A DNA stretch of 64,000 nt from Trichinella spiralis (GCA_000181795.3 CM012953.1:4334292-4398291), one strand, 5' to 3'; counted from the stretch's first letter, positions 37,277 through 49,881 are shown. Notes: a model not told the origin generated them from the letters alone. Program-made: numbers and translations.

Positions 37277-40200
37277 ATGTTTGGCGATCCTTCAGACGAT
37301 GAAAGCGAAAGTAATGAAGATCAATTGCAGCGCATATGGGATTGTTATCCTAATCAAGAGCGAGGAAATGTTGCATCTTCAGAAAACGTTTCGTTTACAG
37401 GTAGGCTAAATTTATATTTTTTATTTGTTGGATGACATTGCTTGCGTGTCGCGTTTTTGTACTTACAAGTAACGAACTTTCCACATTGTTTAACCATATT
37501 TGTAAATTATTTTTGATCCACGAGCTTTGCATTATGCATTATATTATTATTTATTAATTATTATTATATGCTTATTATTTATTCTGCTGTATTTTTTAGA
37601 TGAAGATGTTCATAAATTGATCCCCATCAGTTATTGCTATGATTAAGCGAAACTTTTTGTATTTAAAAGTTACTTTATAGTACAATTTAAATGATTTATG
37701 TTTCATGTATAATACTTTCAGTTTTTTGTATTCTTGAAGCTATATTATTATAAAACAATTTTAATGACCTACAGACGTCTTTTAGTCTTTATTATTTGCG
37801 CAGTTGTATTATTGTATTTTTAAATGTAATTGAATCTTTATTTGAATTTTTTTGTTATTTTATGTCATTTTATCATAAAATGTAATTTGCGTTTAATTTT
37901 TTAAAGGTTACTTCAACAGACTTGCTTATCTTTAATGTAGCTGTCACGTGACTTTTTGTTATGTTGCACTGTTTTGTAATTCGTCAGTTTTTGTTTTGTT
38001 TTAGATTTTGCATTGATTTTTATTTTCATATTAAATTTATTTTAATTTATAAAGAATTGCATTATGATAAAAAAAGTTAAACAAAAAACAATGCATCATA
38101 TAAATATGTGTCAAAAGGGAACTTTTGTCAGGTTTATTTATTTTTGTTTTTTAGGATCGGAAATGTCATTTTTTTCTGAAAGCTTATGGTCTTCTGACGA
38201 CAATGGCGAAAATGGTGACATGGATAGTGGTATGTTTTATTGTTAAAATGTTTTTAATTTTTAACTTTGTTTAATGCCTTGCACTGTAGAAGATTACAGA
38301 TATGTATGGTTTATTTTCATGATTTTGCTAAGGTCAGTTTGCACCAGATAAGTCTTTATTTTTAGCTAAGTTGTTTTTTTTTGTTTGCATGAAGATGCAA
38401 AATGTTTGTTGTTTTATATTCTTTTGAGAATTAAAAAAATTTTCAATTTCAGACATATCATTTTCTTTGTGGGATGATCCGCTTGAACTTGAAGCACGTA
38501 TGCCGCGTGACGAATCAGAAACCTCAGGTAAATCACATATATGAATATATTTTATAAATAGATATTTCGATATGTTTGCACGTATGGCAATATAATAATA
38601 TAGATAAGAAGTTGAGAATGAAATAGCATTTTTGATGACAGTTATTATTATATATTTATGAGTTTTATTGATTGTCCATTGCAATTAGATAATTTTAGAG
38701 TGAAATTAGCGTTTGGTTTATTGTTTTTAAAAATTTGTTTCAGAACAAGAAATTGTGCAGTGGGAATATCCGCGTAGCAATTGGAACGTTTGGCGTGCTT
38801 GGAAAGAGCGTCAAAATGGGCTGAAGGCGAATATGTCTAGCGATTGGTTTGGTTATAAAGCGATGGGTAGCTTGCATTTTGTTCGACGTTTGACTGCAAT
38901 GAAAACTTTGGAAGCTCACGATGGTTGTGTCAATTGTTTGAACTTTCACCCGGCAGGCAGATTGTTGATCAGCGGCTCCGACGATTGTCGGCTAATTTTG
39001 TGGGATTGGGCATTGGGAAAGCCTTTGGTTACCGTTCCCAGTGGTCATACGCACAACATTTTTCAGGTTTTGATCTATTGCTTTTCGACTTCAAAGATTA
39101 CTGTTTTCAAATTTCTGTTACAGGCGAAATTTACGTCTGTCCTCGACGACGGCGGTATAGTTACATCTGCTTATGATGGACAAGTACGTTACTTGAAAGT
39201 TTCACCGGATGGTTCTGTCAATGTTTCCAAACAGTTGGTTCTTCACGAAGAAGCAGCGCACAGTGTTAGCATTATTTCACATCTTTCTTGTCCATTTATT
39301 TATTGTATGAGTCGATATTTACTTTACAGATTAGCATGGTATCTCATAATCCGAACGTAATCTTGTCGTGCGGTTCTGATGGGTATGTGTTCGAGATTGA
39401 TTTACGAGAAGACGAACCGAAGAGGTAATATTCGAGAATGCATTATGTGTAATGAATATTTTTCGCAGTTTGTTAATTTTCAGATTGTTCTGCTCTTCTG
39501 ATGTTAACGGAATCTCTTATCCGTTGTATTCGATTGCGGCGCATCCGCGAAAGCCTGAAGAGTTTGCCATCGCCGGATTGAGCAATTATGTGCTGTTTTT
39601 CGATCGTCGCAAAGTTGCGCAATCGCCTTGTGCAGAAAGACGATATCGTCAAGAGGTTTTTTTTATATTTTCTTTTAAATTATTACAGTATATGTTTCAA
39701 ATTGGTCGGATAAATTCTAGTCCGAACTGGAATCTGACAACATTGTTACAAGTATAGTGTACAGTCACGATGGCTTGGGTAAAATAGTGGAAAAAAATTT
39801 TCAATACACTGAAATGACTTTTTCTGCATTGTTGTTTTTTGCATTTGCAGAACTGTTGGCTTCATACAGCGGTTTGTCGGCTCACCTGTTCGACACTTCT
39901 CATTCCGATTATGCTTCACCGATCAAAAGTTATTTCGGATATCGCAATTTTCAAACAGGTTAGATTGTATAATTGAATTATTGTGTATTGTTGAGTTGTT
40001 AATTTGTATTTTTTTTTCTTTTTCAAGTGAAGGGAATCAATTTTTATGGACCATCGTCAGAATTTATCATGAGCGGATCAGATTGTGGTCATATATTTTT
40101 CTGGGATAAAAACAGTGAGAAGTTGGTGAACATTTTGCTTGGCGAAGAGAGGGGTGTGGTATGTGTTGTTGGGAAGAATGAAGTTGAAATCGGTTGCTCA

Positions 40201-40769
40201 AATTTTCAGTTCATTTATTCTTTTGATACAGGTGAATGCATTGGTAGCGCATCCCCACTGTTCGGTCGTGGCAACGTCTGGTCTTGAGTCCGTTGTGAAA
40301 TTGTGGGCGCCAATCGGAGGCAAAGGGAACTTGAACCCCGCATATGTGCAAAGAGTATGGAAATTTTTGAAAAGATATTCATTCAGTTTATTCAGTTGAT
40401 CTCTGACTGTTCTGCTTCTATGCTTTGCAATTCTTTTCTTCCTTCTAGGTACTGCGTTCGAATGCAAGATATCGTTATCGACGGAATATTATGTTCACCG
40501 CTCGGGGACAAATTCCATCTGCAACTGGGGCTACAGCGGAAAGAGTTGTCCGTTTTCGCCCTGTTAGAGTTTATTGTTCTTTTTATTCAAATGACTTTAT
40601 TTTTAAATTTTTTGATATTCATATATTTTCACTTATTTGATTGATTGATTTGAAAGAAATTATTATTAAATTTGTTCTGTTGTAGCCGGCCGTCATGAGG
40701 GAAGCTGACATTGAATCTCCCGAATGGAGGCAGAACGGTGACTTTCCACCAGAATGTCACATGTCGTGA
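37277..40769 (+). CDS. dcaf8: DDB1- and CUL4-associated factor 8 (DCAF8), WD40
   Basis: Substrate receptor of CUL4-DDB1 ubiquitin ligases. Thirteen exons (first 37277-37400, 38155-38229, 38453-38527, 38744-39066; last 40686-40769) give about 540 residues. An acidic, Ser-rich N-terminus is followed by WD40 repeats with the DCAF8/WDTC1 signatures [78 protein letters not shown] and FFDRRKVA. These continue with [26 protein letters not shown], and [14 protein letters not shown]. Human DCAF8 has [20 protein letters not shown] at the same place. The ATG follows a TTTTAATTAG by ten bases. The C-terminus is shorter and less acidic than in vertebrates. Bestrophin follows on the same strand after 0.9 kb. 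Confidence 0.93.
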
Positions 40770-40828
40770 GCGATGAAACAACGAACAACTATCAATGAAA
40801 ATAACGTTTGCAGTGCATTTCTTATTCA

Positions 40829-40830
<2 letters not shown>

Positions 40831-40863
<33 letters not shown>
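40831..40863. repeat. ATT microsatellite
   Basis: Eleven uninterrupted TTA/ATT units in the DCAF8 3' region. Confidence 0.8.
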
Positions 40864-41029
40864 TACAAAGAATTCGTTATTTTAATACTGTTTCTTAATT
40901 TATTGCATATTATTGCTGCTGCTGTCTATTTATGTGGAATATTGTTTAATAATTTTTTCCATTATTTATTTATTTATTTATTCATAGTGGAACCTTTTTA
41001 TAGACTCATGATATTTATTTATTCATGGA

Positions 41030-41035
41030 AATAAA
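41030..41035 (+). promoter_or_regulatory. AATAAA polyadenylation signal of DCAF8
   Basis: Hexamer 261 bases after the DCAF8 stop and before the bestrophin gene, followed by T/G-rich sequence. Confidence 0.5.
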
Positions 41036-41668
41036 GTTGTTTTTTGGCTGTAAGGTTTGTTTTGTGAATATAAGCAAAGTCGAGTGATGGGGAATATATG
41101 TATGTTGGTCTCCGTTGTTCAGAAAAAATGTCGTTGTAAAATAAATAATGAAAAATAGAATCGTCGAAATATGTAAAAATTTTATTTGATCACAGCAAAT
41201 TGCTTTTGCAATTTTTCATGTTGTATATTGTTTTTTTTTATTATTTTTGAATGTGATAAACAAGCAATTGGATATGGGGAAGCGTTGCTTACTGTCAGGA
41301 AGAGAGAAAAGGTTGTTATGTATATTGAAAGAAAATTATATATATCTATTTGTATATGTAAATGTGTGCATTTGTATGCGCTTGCTTTGTTGAATGAATA
41401 AACAAAACGGATCGGATGAAAAGCGCAGCTAGCTGGCTAGATAGCTGCATGTTCATGCTTAGCTGGCGATATTGCACATGTTTAGCTCGATCCGGTTGTG
41501 AACCGCTCGCTGCTTGCCGTCGTTGTCGGTTGCTTTTGCGTCGATTGTCCACTACAAGTGGGCAAGCAAGCAGGCAGACAAGCAGGCAGTTGCAACTTTT
41601 CTGTCGATATTATGTCAGGCATAGTGTAGAAATAAATATTCGTCTTCAGAAATAGCAACCACGAAAAA

Positions 41669-43978
41669 ATGACCATTTCCTATACGAATGCTTGTTCGAC
41701 GGTCAGTTTGGGCAATTTTTTGCGACTGCTCTTCCGGTGGAAGGGTAGCGTTTACAAAATTATATACAAGCAGGCGTTGATTTTTGTGGTCGTTTATTAT
41801 TCAATAAATTTACTCTACTGGCAAATGTTGAACAATGAGCAGAAAATTATGTTTGAAAAAGTGGCTTTCTACTTTTCCGAAGCGAATCTCAGCTTGCCGT
41901 TGACTTTTCTGATGGGATTTTTTGTCAGCCAAGTCGCCAACAGGTGGATTTCGAATTTCAAAGAAATTGTATGGATCGACAGGTATGAAATGCAAATTTT
42001 AATTCAATTTCTTTATCTAAAATATGCATTTCTTCTTCTCTACAACTGGTGTAACAGATGAAATGAATAATATCGAACAGATTTGTTGTTTCATACTGTC
42101 TATTTATTTATTTATAGCTATTAACAAACAATTGATATATATCTTTTTTTCTTTCAACAAATTTTCTTATTGATGGATAAGAAAATGTTTTCCATATAAT
42201 TTCCACTTTCAATTGCAATAATTGACAATTATTAGCGTTTGTTCGACACTGGAAGACGTCGTTGCTTTGAAGTGTAAATATTTTCTCGTCACTCGTGGCG
42301 TACAAAATTGTTGACTCTGCTGCTTAAGCGAACGTTGAAAATTGAAAATTTCAATCTTATTACTCCCAATGCCGAAACATAATGAAAATTGTGAATTTCA
42401 TTTTTCAGCGATTGGAGAGAAAAAAAATACTTAATTTTCAATTCACATATCACACACACACACACACACATACATACGTGCATACATTATGCGTATATTT
42501 GTGAAGAGTATTTGAAAAAGAAAATAGCATTAATGATAATTTCAGCTGCATGATACGCATCGCGTCGTTTGTCGAAGGAAACGATGAACGCGGCCGGCTA
42601 CTCAGGAGAACGTTGGCTCGTTATGTAAATTTATCCTGCATCATCGTCCTTCGAGACATCAGCACGGCGGTGAAGAAACGCTTTCCAACTTTAGACCACT
42701 TGGTGAAAACAGGTAACAGTCCATTTCTAATGCTGACAAACCGGCTTTTGATCCATTCACATACACACACACACACAATTGTCGAAGTAAATATTTCAAA
42801 TTATTTATATTTATTCTCCATTGTTTAACATTTATTTTTCCCATTATTAAAATTCAAATGTAGAATAAGTAGGAAGAAATTGTCAAATTTGCATATAAAA
42901 TTCTATGAAAAACATTATATGAACAGGAATTATAACTGAAGAAGAATCACACGAATATATCATATCTTGCAAACAGCATCCGGATGTTTATCTGTTTTGG
43001 TTGCCAATTGAGTGGGCGATCAATTTGGTGGCAAAAGCGAGAAAAGAAAACCGCATTCTGTGCGACTTGAACATGTCAAGAATTATACGAGTAAAATTGC
43101 AAACAAAACAATTATAATAACCACCACATGGTGGTTGTTTCAATTTTTAATAATTTTGTAAAGCATCATTTCCAACAGGAACTTTTGAAAATTCGTGAAT
43201 CGTTGACAAAATTAACATATTACAGTTGGATAAGCTTACCGTTGGTTTATACTCAGGTCAGGTGGAAGAAAAAAAAGATTTTTTTCAAAAAAAAATAAAC
43301 AAGATATTCAATTGATAGGTGGTCACTATTGCGACGGAATCTTATTTTCTGACCAACGTCATCGCCCGACAATATACTCAAAATCAAAACAACACCAGCT
43401 TGGAAACTGTATTTCCGGCAACGTTGTTTTTGGAATTTCTTTTTTACGTTGGTTGGCTGAAAGTGGCCGAAGTGTTGATTGTACCGTACGGCGAAGATGA
43501 CGACGATTTCGAGTTGGCAGTTCAAATCTTCTTTATTTTCTTTTATGCAACTTTTACAGTATACTTCATTACTTGATTATTCTTTTCTTTTTTTTCAAGA
43601 GTCAACTATATAATAAAGCGCAATTTGCAAGTGTCCTATTTGATGGTGGATGATTTCCACGATCAAACCCCTTCTTTGACAAGAGACAAACACTGGACAG
43701 AGCAGATCACCACAATTCCAGATACTGTAGCGTCGATGGGCTTGAAACGCAATCCGTTTGTACCTTCCACGGCCGATTTGAAGTAACACTGTTCATTGAG
43801 TTTGAACTTTTTGAAATTTAAAATATTATTATTTTTTCCTTCTCCATTTTTCAGAGTGCCGGAACGTTTGCAATCGGTTGTTCAAAAACCAAGCACTTTT
43901 GTTTCTCCGGAACGTCTGCCGAGCTTTGCGAGCATAGTGAAAAAAATTAGCCGTACCATATCAGGGACGGAAAATTGA
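41669..43978 (+). CDS. Bestrophin, calcium-activated chloride channel
   Basis: Pentameric anion channel of the plasma membrane. Seven exons (41669-41982, 42546-42712, 42927-43090, 43179-43256, 43319-43512, 43600-43782, 43855-43978) give 407 residues. The N-terminus MTISYT is the conserved bestrophin start. The pore-lining segment [16 protein letters not shown] corresponds to the human neck, with Leu in place of Ile76 and the two Phe (80 and 84) kept. [48 protein letters not shown] and [15 protein letters not shown] blocks follow. GEDDDDFE at about 298-305 is the calcium clasp, then [14 protein letters not shown]. Exon 5 must end inside the Glu codon (TTCGA|GTTGGC) to keep this reading. The cytoplasmic tail is short compared with about 585 residues in human BEST1. 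CDK7 is convergent. Confidence 0.95.
42451..42475. repeat. CA dinucleotide microsatellite
   Basis: About ten CA units in the first bestrophin intron. A shorter CA tract occurs in the second intron near 42,764. Confidence 0.75.
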
Positions 43979-44552
43979 AAATCACAACATCTACCACACG
44001 TGAAGAATTCAAAAGAGCTTTAAAATAATTTTTATGTACATTCTTCTACTTTTTAAAAAAATTATATTACCTATTCATTAAACTCTATTTAATAACAGCT
44101 GTTGTGAAGAAGAAAATTATTTTACATTTTAGCAAACGACTGATTGGAAGCGACCGTTATGAAATAATAATAATAATTTCCTTGATCAAAATATTTAATG
44201 TGGTATTGGTATTTTCTCTCTTATGCGGCTTCAATTTTTAAAACTCTCTCGAATGAAATTCATGAGCAATATTATTTCATCTTCAATAAAATTTTGTACG
44301 ACTTTAATCAGCGCACTGCTTATGTACGAATGAAGAACTGAGATAAAATCTCTCCATTCGAATATGCTCAGCCATAACTATCACTTGATATTATATATAC
44401 AATTTCTTTTTTTTATTGGATCACTTTTGAATAGAATTTATTTTCAAGCACAACTGAACAAATTGGAATAAATTTCTTTTGCTTTGCTTTCCATTTCAAC
44501 TTTATCTATTTATTTTGATCAATTATGAAATTGATGATAGCAATAATAATTT
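43979..44552. other. Convergent 3' spacer of bestrophin and CDK7
   Basis: AT-rich sequence that should hold the 3' ends of both genes. No exon recognised. Confidence 0.5.
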
Positions 44553-46359
44553 TCAAAGACGCAACCGCTTGCCGCCTGTTGTAACATCTGAAAAACAAAA
44601 AACCTCCGTCAAAGCTTATATTTTTTGTACACATTTTCAACTAGCACAAACTTTCGCAGTGTCGTTTCTTTCCAGTCAGTAGAGGCTGCTGCAACAATTG
44701 CGCAATTTCAACATTAGCGCATGGATAAGGCTTTTTCGAAAAGTAATCTGATTGAAGAGCCTTGAAAAATTCAATATTTTAAATCGAACGATTAAATATG
44801 CAAATTTCAAAGTCAATCATTCTGTTTCACTAACTTGTTCACTGTCGTAACGTTTCAATGGATCGTACTTTAACAATGATGACAATAACATCAATAAATC
44901 GTTGTCTGCTGTGGTAAAAATTTGCTGCAGTGGAATGCCGGGACTTGGATTCATGCTGACAAAATCCGGCAAATTTCTCATGTGCTGAAAATGAATTGAA
45001 TAAAACAAAATTGAATAATATGAATAATAAATAACATGCCTCCCAATCTTCGTCGGTTGGAGTGCCAAGCACGTCTGCAATTTTTCGCAATTGATCCAAA
45101 TCTGATTCACCGGGAAACAGAGGAGTCCGAAGAAGCATTTCGGCAAAAATGCAACCCACTGCCCACATGTCCACACCTACCCCGTAATATTTTGCACCGA
45201 ATAAAAGTTCTGGACAACGATACCACCTGGAATTGGAATAACGTTCGAAAACGCAACCCCATACCCCAATACCCCACCCTTCACCTTGTGACTACTTGAC
45301 TTGTATAAATACGGTTCGGTGATCCAAAAGGCCTGGCTAATCCAAAATCGGCCAACTTGACAATACCTTCATCATTTACCAGTAAATTACTTGGTTTTAA
45401 ATCCTAAAATATCAATCAAAGCATTATTATTTGTCAAATTCAATCGAAATCTGTCTTTCCAACCCGGTGTAATATCCAATTCGCATGCAAATATTGAACA
45501 CCTTTCAAAGTTTGGATCATCACGTTCTTCACGTGATAGGGCAATAATAGAACATTCGTATCTTTAATGATGCGCTGTAATGAAATATATGTAATAGATA
45601 TCTTTGGAAATGTAGACAAAAATTACTTCTAGATCAGTAGCCATGTAATCAAAAACTAATGATATACTTGAATGATGACCAAAAATATCGAGCAGCTAAA
45701 ATACTTCGACAAATGTATAATTTAAAATATGAAACTGATTCATCATTACGGGGACAATATTAGGATGTGAAAGTTCTGTCAAAAGTTTAATTTCTCGAAG
45801 CGCAGTTCTGTTGATACCATCTTTGGCTTCTCCCCTTGAACCAACTTTAATCTAAAATGTGACAACATGAAAATATCGAATAAACGTTCATAATAATTAT
45901 ATAAAACCTTTTTAATAGCAACAATTTTGTTTTCGGCCAAATCTTTCGCTTTGTAAACGTTGGCAAACTGCAAAATAACCAATCAGTGTAAGTAATTATT
46001 CAAAAAACGGTTAAATCTCAGACAAATAACTAAAACAAATACTTTTTGAGTATATTTATAAAATCGTACTTAAAATTACAAAGTAAGCAATTTAAAATAT
46101 TATAATTTCACTTTGACCAGCCAACATTATATACAACATATTTATGAAATTACATGAGCTAAAAGAAATATTTATTTTATGATAAAAATAAAATAATAAA
46201 GACCGCCTAAATATAAAACATCAATGATCTAATAACTGGTTGATGTTGCATAGAATTAACTTTGAAAAATAACTCATAAAATTATACAGAAGCATTATTA
46301 ACACATACTTGCCCTTCTCCAAGATGCTGAATTTTTTCATATCTCTTTTTCTTTTCCAT
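44553..46359 (-). CDS. cdk7: Cyclin-dependent kinase 7 (TFIIH/CAK kinase)
   Basis: Catalytic subunit of the CDK-activating kinase in TFIIH; it phosphorylates RNA polymerase II CTD and the T-loops of cell-cycle CDKs. Ten minus-strand exons give 330 residues: 46359-46309, 45967-45908, 45851-45750, 45695-45627, 45574-45464, 45403-45285, 45226-45040, 44984-44835, 44760-44652 and 44587-44553. Visible motifs are [11 protein letters not shown] (P-loop), VAIKK (catalytic Lys), [11 protein letters not shown] (CDK7 form of the PSTAIRE helix), [11 protein letters not shown], and a [19 protein letters not shown]-loop. [19 protein letters not shown] and SDLDQLRKI follow. The C-terminus TTGGKRLRL* resembles human GGLPKKLIF. 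The APE motif reads CPE. Exon 7 ends in a GC donor (GAG|GCATGT). Reading exon 8 straight through gives a false early stop; the two terminal exons restore the family ending. Confidence 0.94.
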
Positions 46360-46553
46360 TAATAAAAACAAAGCAAAACTATCGCAAATAATATAAAACA
46401 CACTTCTCAAAAAATAGCCTAAAACATAGCTAACATTGAAATCATTGCAATCATGAAATGATTTATTTTAATAATTAGAACGGTTGTTCATTAATAAAAT
46501 TTTATATTAAAAGATTAGATTCTCTCTCTAAAATTTATTATATATATGTATTA
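46360..46553. other. CDK7 upstream flank
   Basis: AT-rich sequence just upstream of the CDK7 ATG. It should hold the promoter; a DNA transposon begins at 46,554. Confidence 0.4.
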
Positions 46554-47154
46554 CAGTCGAACTTGGTTAAGTGCACAAAATTTTGCTCTAACATCATTCC
46601 CTGCAGTTAATTATACGGTAAAATAATTGATAAATGCATCATTTTGCTGACCTCCACGACATTTATTATTCGCAATAGGCAGTCCTTAAGTGCACAGTAG
46701 GCGTGTTCCCGGCCGCTTTAGGTTTATCATCCATAGCAACTATTGATACTCAGCAAAGTTTATTGTTCTCAATATGACAATAAGCTTGCGTATCACAGAC
46801 AACGTGAACTAGCCGAAAGTCAAAACAACTACTGCTTTCCCAGGAAGTAACTCAAAAGGAAGCTGACCCAGATCTGGTCATATTTTCACGAAAATAGCAT
46901 AAATCAGACAAACCTAGACCGAACTGAAGATCAGATAGCAACGCTGGTACTAAAAAATATAATTCAAACCTACCTTTCTGACAATTTTATTTGGAATAAA
47001 TGGACATTTTTTCACATCAAACCTATTTGTAAATGTGAAGTTATTTCCCCTTTCAATTACTCTCCATAATTCCCAACTTTGGATAAGTGCGCAACTTGCA
47101 TAAGTGTATGGAAATTTTTGCCAAATTCCATGCGCACTTAACCAAGTTCAATTG
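46554..47154. mobile_element. Tigger/pogo-like non-autonomous DNA transposon (MITE-like)
   Basis: A 601 bp element bounded by terminal inverted repeats. The left end reads CAGTCGAACTTGGTTAAGTG and the right end, reverse-complemented, reads CAATTGAACTTGGTTAAGTG, two mismatches in 20. Related words (TTAAGTGCACA near 46,690; ATAAGTGCGCAACTTGCATA near 47,085) recur inside as subterminal repeats. The left flank is TA, the expected Tc1/mariner-pogo target; the right flank is CA and looks mutated. The CAGTCGAAC...TTAAGTGC type of end is typical of Tigger-like families. No transposase reading frame of useful length remains, so it is either an internal-deletion derivative or an old decayed copy. Confidence 0.8.
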
Positions 47155-49480
47155 CATTTGCAAGCATCATTAAAGTGAATAAATTACTGAGTTTACAGTA
47201 TGTTGACTTGCAAGCATTATAGTACCATGAAATGAAAAAATTTTTTATTCTAGTTTGTTTACTAGTAAAAATCAATTTATTTCAAAATTTAAAACGTATT
47301 AAGTTTAATGTTGTTTTTTCCATATTTCCCTTCCCTTGTTGAATCATTTTTTACTCTGCAATATTCTTAAAATTTCAAATTTTGGTTTATATTAGTTGTA
47401 GTTAAAAATTAGTTCAAAATAATTTTTTCAGCAATAAGATGTTTGTAACATGCGTAAATTTTAAAGTTATTATTGAAAAGACATTTTATATTATTAAATA
47501 ACACATGTAATTAATAAAAGAAAATATGATAAAAATCTGATAAGAAGCTAAGCTCAGTTCGAAAATATCAGAAATCATAAACAAAACTGCAATAGTAATA
47601 ATAATAGCAATATCTACAATAGTTTAGAAATATTATATATGACAGTTCAATTAATCTTTTCATTAAATTACACTTTTATCTATTCCATTGATATCTATCT
47701 GTCTGCTTCTGCTATTTACAATATTAGCTGAAGTAGTATTAGAGCTTATTAAGCTTAAATAAAACGGTTGACAAAAGAAATACCTGCGTCATATATAATT
47801 AAATTGCAGTTCCAGGGCATGACTGTCAGACTTACTTTTGATTGGTAAAGCCTAGGATTAACTGTTCATGCATTAGAAAACAAAGACAGACAAAGAACAC
47901 ATCTGCTCCATTTCTGTCTATAACCTTGACCGAAGGAATTTGCTAATTGTTATCAAGTAAAAAGAATAAAGCTTATTGCACTGTTCATAGTGAGTTGGAC
48001 TCATTTATAAATTCGCCAACTGCAACGCCAATGGCTTATTAAAAATATGATTATTAACAAGAAGATTTTCGTACTATAGCTAAAAGTATAGCGGCCTTTT
48101 CAGCAAAGGTCATTTATTGAAAATAATTAGCATTTATTAAAAATAATTGGCTTTGAAGAAAGTGTCTCTCCACAATAAAACTGAAGCATGCAATTCCAAA
48201 ATAAGATAAAAATTTTGTTGTTTATTTTCGCGAATTATGCGAATTTTACAGGAAAGCACATTTATCAAAAAAATTATACTGAAAGCTAATCAAGTTCATC
48301 ACTTAATACTTATAGCCATTTGAGATAAATCTTGTAAACAAATTCCAGATTAATTCAGAAAAGTTCATAAATTTGCATAAATCTATTTTAAATATTTATT
48401 ATGATTAAATGATAGCTATGCAAATATCTAACAATTCGAGCCCATTAAAAGATTAGAATCGGTAGCTTTAAAGAAAATATTGGTATTTTTGTTAGTCAAA
48501 ACATTCGTCGACCATTTTTCATTTTGCATGCATTATACTATTTTCTGGCATATATAAAATAATAAAAAAACAATATTTGCACTAGAGTGAAGTAAATTCA
48601 TCTGCATTGTTGATTATTGTTCTTCTTCAGATGAAGATTACATAACTTAAAGATGATATGCAAAAAATACTATTTATATTATAAGTATTTATTATTAAAA
48701 TTCTTATTTAAATTGAAATTTTATCTCAATCTTATAAAAACATAACACTTAATGTATTTTGGTATAAAAATAAAATAATATGCGCGCAGAATATTAATTG
48801 AAAATGCATCAATAAAAAATTATATGGAGAGGGCATGACCAATTCAGCGCAGATAATGGAAAATAATAATTACATCAGGGGCAAGCAAATTAGCAAATGA
48901 AATAAATCAGCCAATCAGAGAAATGGAAAGCATAGGATTACTTTGGAGTAAACAGTGTAATCATTCACTATTAGTTTTTTCAGTGCAAGTGGTGGCTATC
49001 TGCTTGTCATCTTTATACTAGAGTGGCCAGTCATTTTTACCATTTTTGTTAGCGTGTGTTGCGTTCATCGTTCTGCTCTCTGCTTATCTACTTGAGGTAT
49101 GCAATACATTTAATAATAATACGTGTAGTTATTTAATTCTATAAATAATATTCAAACATATATAATAATATAAACTGTACAAACAATTTTATAATATGAT
49201 GCTGCATGATAATTTATAATAAAGTAATTTTGATTAAGTAAAGTAAATTTTATAACTACGCTATTTTATTTCTGTAACTGATTTATAAACATTTTGTGAT
49301 GTTCCTAATGAAACTGAACATTTGTGCAATTGAAGTGATTCATCATGAAGATAAATTTTTGCACAAAAATAAATAATTTTTAATTCGAAACAAAGAATTT
49401 ATTCATAAAATTTTATTAGCACCATATTCAACAGCTTTAAAGCATATAAGTGTTATTTTATTTTATAGGACATAATTTCA
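47155..49480. other. Spacer upstream of the 97-residue gene
   Basis: AT-rich spacer of 2.3 kb. A GC-richer patch at about 48,990-49,097 ends in TTGAG|GTATGC and is probably the 5' noncoding exon of the next gene. The intron would run from 49,098 to an acceptor TTTTATAG at 49,469. Confidence 0.4.
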
Positions 49481-49774
49481 ATGAGCATGGCAGACGTGTC
49501 ACAGTATAGAAGCATACAACAATTAAACAGGGCTTTTCAAAGGAGAAGGACAAAGAGCGCTCCGGAAGATGTAATGAAAATTTTTGAGGAAAAGAAAAAA
49601 GAAATTGCAGAAATGGTTAAAGAGAGCCAAGTACGACGTTGCGAAAACAGTGAGAAGGTTGAAGTTCCGGAGAAGAAGGTGAAGCTCAGCGTCACATTCA
49701 ATCCTAACCCTCAGAAGAGAACCATCAAATGTGATTCATCCAAATGGGATATTCTTTATAACTGGCCGCACTAG
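49481..49774 (+). CDS. Unrecognised 97-residue basic/charged protein
   Basis: I do not recognise this protein. It begins MSMADVSQYRSIQQLNRAFQ, continues with an Arg/Lys-rich RRRTKSAPEDVMK segment, a short Glu/Lys-rich helix (IFEEKKKEIAEMVKE), a KVKLSVTFNPNP stretch and a C-terminal KWDILYNWPH. There is no signal peptide or membrane segment, so it is probably intracellular. Support for a real gene comes from coding-like composition, a plausible 5' noncoding exon with a GT donor at 49,098 and a TTTTATAG acceptor 12 bases before the ATG, and a polyadenylation signal at 49,882. A second in-frame Met is the third codon. It could be a lineage-specific regulator or a fast-evolving member of a known family. 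Confidence 0.65.
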   Translation: MSMADVSQYRSIQQLNRAFQRRRTKSAPEDVMKIFEEKKKEIAEMVKESQVRRCENSEKVEVPEKKVKLSVTFNPNPQKRTIKCDSSKWDILYNWPH

Positions 49775-49881
49775 AGAAACTGGAAAACATTATTATTACT
49801 ATTATTGAGAAAGTGTATGATTTGCTACATCAGAGAATTGTATATAAAAATAACTGAATGATAATATTCTTCATCATAATA

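Larger units (their letters stand above)
40770..41668. other. Spacer between DCAF8 and bestrophin
   Basis: Contains an ATT microsatellite (40,831-40,863), the DCAF8 polyadenylation signal, and a GC-richer patch at 41,400-41,620 with AGCTAGCTGG and CAAGCAGGCAG repeats just upstream of the bestrophin start, probably its promoter region. Confidence 0.5.

Noticed and set aside
37587-37645. Exon-like start of [11 protein letters not shown] after an acceptor in the first DCAF8 intron
   Set aside because: In phase it meets a stop at once, while the exon at 38,155 continues the reading frame. It may be a rare alternative exon.
44817-45176. CDK7 ending at QVSETE* within exon 8
   Set aside because: The stop is intronic. 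A GTTAGT donor joins two further exons that restore the CDK7 C-terminus.
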